Below are positions 1 to 6,296 of a stretch of DNA of 10,266 bases, one piece after another. Source of the stretch: CAG-964 sp902789345. Lineage in GTDB: Bacteria; Bacillota; Clostridia; Oscillospirales; Acutalibacteraceae. Under the pieces are notes generated by a model. It saw nothing but the letters and a program-made list of their open reading frames with translations. It had not been told where the DNA came from and ran no database searches. Where the stretch lies: NCBI GenBank assembly GCA_052117325.1, contig JBQKJJ010000035.1. One strand, given 5' to 3'. The position numbers were made by a program, and so were the translations under genes. Each line of letters opens with the position of its first letter. Positions within the stretch are counted from its first letter, which is position 1.

Positions 1-1535
1 CAACAGGCTCGGATGTACACTTTAAACTAAAAACACTTAAAATCAAGCAAAGCGGAACAGCTACCATAAGAGGAGTTTACTACTCTCAAAACAACTCGGT
101 ACAAAGTTGGCTGACAAACGGAGGCAAGGATGCGGCACAAAACTTAAGTGTAAGCACCGTCGGTTCGGTAACCGATACTACAGGGCAGTGGCAAAGCATT
201 GGCCGTGCAGAGGGCGGAGGAGGAACATTTACTCCAAACGCAGAGAATGTTACGGCAGTAGCAGTCAGCGGTGTTCAGCTGGGTGTTTCAGAAAGCATAA
301 CAATAACAATGACGCTGGAATACAGCGGCGTACAGAATGACACATATGTAAACAACGCATTCTTTACTGCCTATGATATTGATAACCAAAACCCTCTAAA
401 CGGCTGTTCAAAGCCTGTACCTACAAGCATAGTAGGAAGAAGTATAAACGGTTATGTTTGGCTTGATGAAGACATAAACGGACTTATCGGTGAAAATGAG
501 CCAAGGTTCAGAGGTGTTACCATATCGCTGTATCACATAAACGACAGCGGAGAGTTTATTTATACCGGAAGCAGTACAACAACTGACGAAAACGGATATT
601 ACAGCTTTGACAATCTTTCACAGGGAGAGTATAAGGCGGTAATAGAAAAGGAGAAAAATCCTAACTTAAATACACGCACCGACAGCTATCTGTTTGATAA
701 GTTTGACCAAACCAAAAAACTCCTTGAGGCAAAGGCGGAGGACGCTATAGGCTCAAGAAATTTGGCAACGGTTGAACGAAACGAAAGCTCGGAAATAACA
801 TCATACTATGTAAAGTCGGATATGCCTACGGCATCGGAGATTTATCGCAGAAGCTACACAAACAACATAAATGCAAAATGCGATAATTACTACTACACCA
901 AGAGTTATCTGAACTTTGGACTTGCAAATTCAAAAGGCTCAATTACTCTGTATAAAAAAGGCGAGGATAATGAACTTCTAAACGGAGCGGCCTTTAAGCT
1001 TGAAAAGTACAACGAAAGCACGCAGAAGTGGGTACAGATAAAGTATGACGAAAGCGGCTATGTATTTAGTGACGAGTTTGACGAGGGCACAGGAATAGGC
1101 AAGTTTGTAACAGGCGAGAAAATGCCTGACGGAACCCAGGAAAAGGGTAAAATACACCTGTCAAACCTGCCGGAGGGCAAGTACAGACTTACGGAGGTTG
1201 GAGCAGCCGAGGGTTACGCACCATTACTTATAACAGTGAATGTGGAGCTGCCATACAAGATAAAGACCTCTGAAATTGAGGGCTACAAAGCCGACTCGCT
1301 TGTAAACCCGTCCGACCTGACAAAGCCTGACTACACAGACGGCGAATACAGCTATTACCGCAATGTAACCTTTACGGTAAAGAACGCAAAGGATATTAAC
1401 GGCGATTTACCGCTGACAGGTTCAGACAGCTTTACATGGGCAGTAATAACCGGCTCAGCACTGATAATACTAGGCGCCGCCGCTGTTTCCTACGGTGTGT
1501 ACAGGAAGAAGAGGGAGAACGCAAAACAACTGTAG
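1..1535 (+). CDS. LPXTG-anchored surface protein (adhesin/pilin-like), C-terminal part
   Basis: The reading frame is open from position 3 to the TAG at 1533-1535 (510 residues), so the gene begins before the window; the ATG at 309 is an internal methionine. Numbering from position 3: residues 1-140 are Thr/Ser/Gly-rich beta-type sequence. Residues about 148-213 (INGYVWLDEDINGL... followed by DENGYYSFDNL) match SdrD/Cna-B-like repeats. Residues about 312-461 (SITLYKKG... LPEGKYRLTEVGAAEGY) match a SpaA/prealbumin-like domain; the Lys in the first strand and the Glu in LTEVGAAEGY are the residues usually used for intramolecular isopeptide bonds. LPLTG (coded at 1407-1421) is the sortase site, followed by a membrane helix and the basic tail RKKRENAKQL. 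The mature protein should be covalently attached to the wall and act in adhesion. Ligand and pilus membership cannot be told. It converges on the cas operon and has no evident functional link to it. Confidence 0.9.
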   Translation, partial: TGSDVHFKLKTLKIKQSGTATIRGVYYSQNNSVQSWLTNGGKDAAQNLSVSTVGSVTDTTGQWQSIGRAEGGGGTFTPNAENVTAVAVSGVQLGVSESITITMTLEYSGVQNDTYVNNAFFTAYDIDNQNPLNGCSKPVPTSIVGRSINGYVWLDEDINGLIGENEPRFRGVTISLYHINDSGEFIYTGSSTTTDENGYYSFDNLSQGEYKAVIEKEKNPNLNTRTDSYLFDKFDQTKKLLEAKAEDAIGSRNLATVERNESSEITSYYVKSDMPTASEIYRRSYTNNINAKCDNYYYTKSYLNFGLANSKGSITLYKKGEDNELLNGAAFKLEKYNESTQKWVQIKYDESGYVFSDEFDEGTGIGKFVTGEKMPDGTQEKGKIHLSNLPEGKYRLTEVGAAEGYAPLLITVNVELPYKIKTSEIEGYKADSLVNPSDLTKPDYTDGEYSYYRNVTFTVKNAKDINGDLPLTGSDSFTWAVITGSALIILGAAAVSYGVYRKKRENAKQL

Positions 1536-1742
1536 GTTTAAGACCAATTTTGTAAACGGCAACTGGATTTTATGCAATTTAATTTTAAAAACTATTAAAC
1601 GCAATTTGTTCAATAAGTGCTGTTATTTACGGAATAGGAAATAAAGCGGAATATTATTTCTAGGTAAATATATTTGCATAGACTAAAAAATACAGTTGAA
1701 CCGCTGAGGATGATTTTACTTGAACCCGATATCACAATGAGG
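1536..1742. other. Convergent intergenic region, no gene seen
   Basis: AT-rich spacer between the surface-protein stop and the terminator hairpin. No open frame with a ribosome binding site was found on either strand. It contains a weak imperfect hairpin around 1619-1647 (TTATTT pairing with AAATAA) and a direct repeat TTGAACC at 1696-1702 and 1720-1726. The stretch 1703-1739 has a few words reminiscent of the 3' half of a thiamine pyrophosphate riboswitch, discussed in the findings; it is not called as a feature because the 5' half and the pairing are missing. Confidence 0.6.
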
Positions 1743-1777
1743 GCAAAGCCACAGGCATCTAATACCTGTGGCTTTGC
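1743..1777. terminator. Perfect 13-bp hairpin, probable shared terminator
   Basis: GCAAAGCCACAGG (1743-1755) is the exact reverse complement of CCTGTGGCTTTGC (1765-1777), with a 9-nt loop; two G-U pairs can extend the base. On the plus strand it is followed by TTAAAAAATTTTC and then seven T at 1791-1797, so the T run starts 13 nt after the stem, farther than ideal. On the minus strand no T run follows the stem. It sits between two convergent units (surface protein and csm operon), where a shared terminator is expected. Terminating activity is therefore likely for plus-strand transcripts and less certain for csm6 read-through. Confidence 0.65.
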
Positions 1778-1817
1778 TTAAAAAATTTTCTTTTTTTACG
1801 GTTTTATAATATTTTGT

Positions 1818-3137
1818 TTATTCAATAATAGCAAGCAACAACTTGTTCATTTCATCATATGAGTTTTTATGCGTTGTCGGAATATTTACACAAGACATTA
1901 GCCCTAGAATATTATTGAATATTTCATCAGGATAAAGCTTGGTTATGCTTTTAATTTTTTCTCTATCAAAAGCTATCATAGTGTGTGCTGCTCTGTTGCG
2001 CAGCTTTTCTTCAACATTACTGAGTTTGTTTATATAATCTGCAAATTTTCCAGGTTCCATCTTATTTTTAATTATCTTAACAAGATGAATATTATATACA
2101 ATACCGGCATTAAAATTGATCAATTCTTCCTCTAGTATGCTTTTTATGTCAGTCCCTTCAAGTTTATTTAAATCCCAGTATATTTTGTTTTTATCATCCT
2201 TATCATGCCTTACATAGTCATTCAGTTTTATGCCAAATTTACAATTTAAAGTTCTCTCGTATAGATCTGTCATAAGAGGGGTTATGGAGCGCACAAAGTC
2301 ATTGTATTCGTGATGCTTTAGTTTTATTCCAACTTCAAGAGCATATTCAAAAACACCAAAGCGTTCATCAGTCCGGACAAAAGGATAATTAAACCCGGCA
2401 TTAATTAATATATTGTAGGATTGGTTTATGTTTCTTTGCAGTCTTGCCTGAGCTGCTTTAAGCAGGGGGACTAACTCTTGATATGTATTTGTGTTTAACA
2501 TATTTATAAGCTCAAGAGCCGCAGAATAGTTGTAGTTTGATATAAAATTTTTTATAGCTATTTTATTTAGCAGGGCATAAAATACACTACTTGTTGTTTC
2601 TTTTGCCCGTACTTCAAATTTTTGGGGCTCATTGTCATCGTTGTTTTCCCAGTACCCTTTATAGTCATAATTCTTTTTGTCTTCTCCATGTTCATTGGAA
2701 CTCTTTGCCGGAGTAGAAACAATGACCGGAATAAGATGATAGTCAGAAATTGCTGATATAATTTGCAAGCAATATTTCATTGCAGGTGTTCCCGAAGAAA
2801 CATTGACATACAGAATGTCATCATCGTTAAGAGTGCTCCTAATCTTCTCAATATCTTTGGATATACATTCATATACCGGTTCAAACATATTTACATCGAC
2901 CAAATTATCATATTCAATACTTATAGGAATAATTTTGTGTCCTATTGTTTCTGATAACTTTTCAATGCAATAAAAATATCTGTTGTCGCTATGATGAAAC
3001 TCACAGATTTCTTTTGACATCATTAGATATACCACATCGGGCTTAAAGATTCTACATATGTGTAACATACTTCCGTCACGAAAATTAGCTATTGGATCAG
3101 TAATCCCTAGTGGAGAATATAAAACTTTCTTTCCCAT
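1818..3137 (-). CDS. csm6: Csm6, CARF-HEPN ribonuclease activated by cyclic oligoadenylate
   Basis: Accessory RNase of type III-A immunity: the cyclic oligoadenylate made by Cas10 binds its CARF domain and switches on non-specific RNA cleavage by its HEPN domain. The protein has 439 residues, normal for Csm6 (about 420-440). The N-terminal CARF domain spans about residues 1-145, with the nucleotide-binding motif NVSSGTPAM at 112-120. A polar stretch at 148-178 follows, then a helical region, and the C-terminal HEPN active site LRNRAAH, giving R380-X4-H385, is intact. The start ATG at 3137 has AGGA upstream at somewhat long spacing. It is the last gene of the operon, 36 bases after csm5, the largest gap in the unit; no separate promoter is convincing there. 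It is expected to act as a dimer in the cytoplasm. In Firmicutes the ligand is often cA6, but the sequence alone does not settle cA4 versus cA6. Confidence 0.95.
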   Translation of the reverse strand: MGKKVLYSPLGITDPIANFRDGSMLHICRIFKPDVVYLMMSKEICEFHHSDNRYFYCIEKLSETIGHKIIPISIEYDNLVDVNMFEPVYECISKDIEKIRSTLNDDDILYVNVSSGTPAMKYCLQIISAISDYHLIPVIVSTPAKSSNEHGEDKKNYDYKGYWENNDDNEPQKFEVRAKETTSSVFYALLNKIAIKNFISNYNYSAALELINMLNTNTYQELVPLLKAAQARLQRNINQSYNILINAGFNYPFVRTDERFGVFEYALEVGIKLKHHEYNDFVRSITPLMTDLYERTLNCKFGIKLNDYVRHDKDDKNKIYWDLNKLEGTDIKSILEEELINFNAGIVYNIHLVKIIKNKMEPGKFADYINKLSNVEEKLRNRAAHTMIAFDREKIKSITKLYPDEIFNNILGLMSCVNIPTTHKNSYDEMNKLLLAIIE

Positions 3138-3173
3138 ATAACACCATTCCTATCTTTTAATAAATTTAATTAT

Positions 3174-4211
3174 TTACTCACTTTTTGCAAAAGCAAGTGT
3201 ACATTCACCCATATTGTATAGCTTACCGTTGTAGTTGGTAGCATTTAAACAGTGCGGAGAAACACCGCAACTATTATCATTTTTATTTTTTTGAAAGGAG
3301 TTACCTAAAATTTTACAAACCTGCCCAACTCCGGTGTCCTTACCAAAAAGGTTATATGTAATTGTTTTGGTTGGGTAGCCTGTGTTCCCTCCAAGCCATA
3401 TAGTATTCACATACTTGTTTAATTCGATTTCCTTAAATTTAAATAAATAATTTTCCTTGTACTGCTTTGCAAAAAGCTTTATTGCATTCATTATGTCATC
3501 TTTTGTGTAATCGCATTTTGTGCTGTCAATGGTTATTGTAAACCAATTTTTAGTTCCGGGTTTTATTGCTTCATAGTAAGTATTTGGAACAGATTCTTTT
3601 CCATTACTATGTAAGTCTATTTTTTCGCAAAGCACAAGATTATCCGTAGATACAGGTTTACTGTCGCTTACAATTATACCTGACATTTTGCTTTCACTAA
3701 AACTTCCAAAGGCAGTTTTTTCTATATCACTTGTAAGTTTTTCAAGCTCTTTTTTATTGCAGCTAATAAATTTGTTTTTAAACTCTGAATAGTCCTTAGG
3801 GTGACGGCTTATTTCCAGTGCTAAAAGTGCGGTTCTTATATAGCCCTTTATTGAGCTGCCCGGAATATAAGGGTGACAGAAAGGATCTTTAATGCAGGTT
3901 TTTATTTCTTGCTTTCTGAAATTCACATTGCTTGTGCTGAAGAAGTAATGGATTATGCTGTCTATTTCACGCTGTGAAAAGCAGCTTTGTAACCATTTGT
4001 AAAGATCCTTTTCGTTTCCTGTCATAAAATCTGAAAATCTGGTGAATAGATTTTTTTTATAGATTAAGTCTGACAACTTTTTCAAGTCAACAATACTGAC
4101 AGTATTATTTTCAAAAATGTATTCTTTTTTTGTGTATTCTTGTCCACTGCCAATGTATAGTGGTGAATGAACATTAATACATGCCTTGTAGGATTTAAGA
4201 TAATCATTCAT
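3174..4211 (-). CDS. csm5: Csm5, RAMP subunit at the crRNA 3' end of the Csm complex
   Basis: Cas7-like RAMP subunit that caps the crRNA 3' side of the Csm effector and in studied systems helps recruit nucleases for crRNA 3' maturation. From the chosen start it is 345 residues. The N-terminal strand reads INVHSPLYIGSGQEY, typical of Csm5. The RAMP motif IPGSSIKGYIRTALL is at about 116-130, and a Gly-rich turn LGGNTGYPTKT at about 273-283. The start is ATG at 4211, because GGAG lies 8 bases before it and only 2 bases separate it from the csm4 stop. A longer frame opens at 4244 but would overlap csm4 by 31 bases and lacks a good ribosome binding site. All expected regions are present with no truncation. 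Family assignment rests on the motifs plus position between csm4 and csm6. Confidence 0.93.
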   Translation of the reverse strand: MNDYLKSYKACINVHSPLYIGSGQEYTKKEYIFENNTVSIVDLKKLSDLIYKKNLFTRFSDFMTGNEKDLYKWLQSCFSQREIDSIIHYFFSTSNVNFRKQEIKTCIKDPFCHPYIPGSSIKGYIRTALLALEISRHPKDYSEFKNKFISCNKKELEKLTSDIEKTAFGSFSESKMSGIIVSDSKPVSTDNLVLCEKIDLHSNGKESVPNTYYEAIKPGTKNWFTITIDSTKCDYTKDDIMNAIKLFAKQYKENYLFKFKEIELNKYVNTIWLGGNTGYPTKTITYNLFGKDTGVGQVCKILGNSFQKNKNDNSCGVSPHCLNATNYNGKLYNMGECTLAFAKSE

Positions 4212-4213
4212 TT

Positions 4214-5134
4214 TTATACTCCTATCCACATAGGTTTTGCACATCTGTATATGGTTTTATCGTTTCTGGTGCTTACATTTTTGATACAACCGTCAAACCG
4301 GTTTTCAAAGCAAGAGCCGGCACCAAACATATACAAATCCTTAATTCTTATAGGTGATTTTCCGTCCGGTGACGAAAAGCCACTGCGCTTTAGCAACACA
4401 TACTCGGAATTTTGTAAAGAGGCCTCCATTTCCGTATCATCGGGAAGAGCTGTAGACAACAGCATATAACGGGAATATTTTTGACTAAGCCGTTTTAGTA
4501 GATTTTCAGGCAGTGATTTAATATATTTAAGCTCAAAACCACCCAAACCACTTGAGCGCTTACCTCCGATTCCTGAGAATGAAAGGGAAGAGAGGCAGTC
4601 CTCAAGTAACTGTAAGCAGTTTTCGTTTTTGTATTCTATTATTAAATACAATCCGCCATGGTTGTTAAAGTTAAATACCCCCACATTGTACAAAAGATTA
4701 TTTTCTCCGCCACGCAGTGCAACTCCTGTTTTTAGTTGATATGAACCTAGCTGTTCAATAAGGTCAAGATCCTGTTCAGGGTTATAATTACCGCTAATAT
4801 ATTCATCAAATCTGTTAGCAGATATGTATTTAAGCTTTTTAAATTGCTTTTTCTTAACAGAGTCACCGTTATTTGCAGTTGCTTCAATACGGCACACAGG
4901 TTTTGGCAGGAAAAAAGTATCTTCTGAAAACGGAAATAAATCACTTAATATTATATCCCCGTTATTAAATGCTGTGTAAAGGGTGTTAAATGAGTCTTCA
5001 CCCATTTTTATTGCTTCTGTACATAATGCTGAAAACATACTGTCTGAATGAAATGCAGTTTCAGAACTGTCTAAAGAGCTATCGCCAAAATGCACCCCGT
5101 GTGGAAAGCTTAGTTTATATGCTTTGTAATTCAT
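4214..5134 (-). CDS. csm4: Csm4, RAMP subunit binding the crRNA 5' handle
   Basis: Cas5-like subunit of the type III-A effector; it holds the crRNA 5' handle and docks Cas10 at the foot of the complex. The protein has 306 residues, normal for Csm4. The N-terminus shows the family pattern: a first strand YKLSF, then GVHFGDSS, then FHSDSMFSALCTEA (about 28-41). The C-terminal half carries the Gly-rich loop GIGGKRSSGLGGFEL at about 188-202, the RAMP signature of this family. The start codon overlaps the csm3 stop by 4 bases (ATGA at 5131-5134), so translation is probably coupled to csm3. The upstream ribosome binding site is only moderate, consistent with coupling. No catalytic role is expected. 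Confidence 0.95.
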   Translation of the reverse strand: MNYKAYKLSFPHGVHFGDSSLDSSETAFHSDSMFSALCTEAIKMGEDSFNTLYTAFNNGDIILSDLFPFSEDTFFLPKPVCRIEATANNGDSVKKKQFKKLKYISANRFDEYISGNYNPEQDLDLIEQLGSYQLKTGVALRGGENNLLYNVGVFNFNNHGGLYLIIEYKNENCLQLLEDCLSSLSFSGIGGKRSSGLGGFELKYIKSLPENLLKRLSQKYSRYMLLSTALPDDTEMEASLQNSEYVLLKRSGFSSPDGKSPIRIKDLYMFGAGSCFENRFDGCIKNVSTRNDKTIYRCAKPMWIGV

Positions 5135-5796
5135 TCTTCAACACCCTTTAGATATTTGTTACACTCGTCAAGAATTTCTTCATCAAAATCGTCTAATGCG
5201 GACTCTATATAAAGGTCTTCAAATTTAATTTTTCCGTATCCTCTTGTACCATTGCCACCAAGATAGTCATTCTGTAAAAGCTTCATTCCGTTACACAAAA
5301 CCTGAATATCCTCGGCTATTTCGCTATAATCAGCACTTTCTACAGTAGTTTGGTAAACTATCTCAAGTGGGAACAGTGAACCGCTTATTGAGCGCTCTAT
5401 TTGTCGTGGATTAGCAACGCCGTTAGTGCGACCAATACTATTTTCGTATTTAACCTCGGTGGGAGAGATTGCACCTTTATCCATAAGTTCTTTTTCGTTC
5501 TTGAGTGTGGAATCCCTAAAAATTAAACGGCTGATTTTCTCTGTTGAACCAAAAAGTCTTTTTATTCTTTCATCATCCTGACTATAATTTGCATTAGGGT
5601 CTTTATTCATACTGCGTGCAAGCAAGGTTCTTATTTTTCCTTTCAATGAGCTGCCCGGTATTAGTGGACGCATTGTAAGTGGATCTTTAATTATAGGAGA
5701 ATCTATAGCTCCAATGGCAGAAAATTCATTGCCTCCACCTATATGCATACCGGTTAAAACCCTTATACTTCCTGTAATTACAAAATTTATATACAT
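5131..5796 (-). CDS. csm3: Csm3, backbone subunit and target-RNA endonuclease
   Basis: Cas7-family backbone protein present in several copies per Csm complex. It lines the crRNA and cuts the bound target RNA at 6-nt steps. The protein has 221 residues, typical length. The catalytic aspartate is present: GAIDSPIIKDPLT places D32 at the same position as the active Asp of characterised Csm3 proteins, so RNase activity should be intact. Next comes the RAMP motif PLIPGSSLKGKIRTLLA (about 44-60). A thumb-like region with VKYENSIGRTNGVANPRQIER (115-135, shown here in part) and a C-terminal Gly-rich loop YLGGNGTRGYGKI (178-190) follow. The ribosome binding site AAAGGAG lies shortly before the ATG at 5796, and the gap to csm2 is 13 bases. 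The assignment is very secure. Confidence 0.97.
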   Translation of the reverse strand: MYINFVITGSIRVLTGMHIGGGNEFSAIGAIDSPIIKDPLTMRPLIPGSSLKGKIRTLLARSMNKDPNANYSQDDERIKRLFGSTEKISRLIFRDSTLKNEKELMDKGAISPTEVKYENSIGRTNGVANPRQIERSISGSLFPLEIVYQTTVESADYSEIAEDIQVLCNGMKLLQNDYLGGNGTRGYGKIKFEDLYIESALDDFDEEILDECNKYLKGVEE

Positions 5797-5809
5797 AGTG
5801 ATTACTCCT

Positions 5810-6295
5810 TTACTGGTCTTTAGGTCCTTTATATTTTCTGAACGCTACAAGAGCTTCTAAATATCTTGCAAATAGTATGTATCCTGCTTTTGTTTCGCCA
5901 ATATCCTTTATACAGTCAATAAGATGAGCGTTTTCACTAAAGCTTTTAACGCTTTTTTCTCGTCCCATATCATACACTATTCTTACTTTCAGATATTGTA
6001 TTTTTGCTTTGATTTCATCACTAAGAGTATCCGATGTGCTGTGGGTGACCATATTATAAATTTCTGAATTCAGTGCCAGAATACCTCTTATTTTGGAGCT
6101 TGTTATAATATTACTTTTTCCGTCAATCTCTAGCAGATGGTCGATAACCTTTTCTGCAACATCAACATAATTGTCAACAGTAAGCTTTTGATACTTCAAC
6201 ACATCAACTTGATTGCTACCGCCTCTATTCCTATTATTATAGTTGTTTTGATAGTTGCTTCGAGGGCTGTTATAGTTGTTGCTACCGTATGCCAT
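5810..6295 (-). CDS. csm2: Csm2, small subunit of the Csm complex, with Asn/Tyr/Arg-rich N-terminal tail
   Basis: Small helical subunit (Cas11-like) forming the inner filament of the type III-A effector alongside Csm3. The protein has 161 residues, longer than the usual 120-140. The extra length is a low-complexity tail, residues 2-28, with 10 Asn, 4 Tyr and 3 Arg, probably disordered. The folded core starts near residue 30 and shows family-like elements: SSKIRGILAL followed by IYNMV (about 67-82), IQYLKVRIVYDMGREKSV (about 98-115) and YLEALVAFRKYKG (about 145-157). The ATG at 6295 has AGGAGA upstream, and one base separates it from the cas10 stop, so it is co-translated with cas10. The tail could mediate RNA binding or assembly, but that is inference. 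It might instead be trimmed if a later start is used; the ribosome binding site argues for the full-length form. Confidence 0.95.
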   Translation of the reverse strand: MAYGSNNYNSPRSNYQNNYNNRNRGGSNQVDVLKYQKLTVDNYVDVAEKVIDHLLEIDGKSNIITSSKIRGILALNSEIYNMVTHSTSDTLSDEIKAKIQYLKVRIVYDMGREKSVKSFSENAHLIDCIKDIGETKAGYILFARYLEALVAFRKYKGPKDQ

Positions 6296-6296
6296 A

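Noticed and set aside
107..340. Small Arg/Lys-rich protein on the plus strand
   Set aside because: It overlaps the surface-protein frame in another frame, with composition that reflects frame shift of that gene and no ribosome binding site.
309..1535. Surface protein beginning at the ATG at 309
   Set aside because: The same frame is open back to position 3 with matching surface-protein composition, and no ribosome binding site precedes 309. The gene starts before the window.
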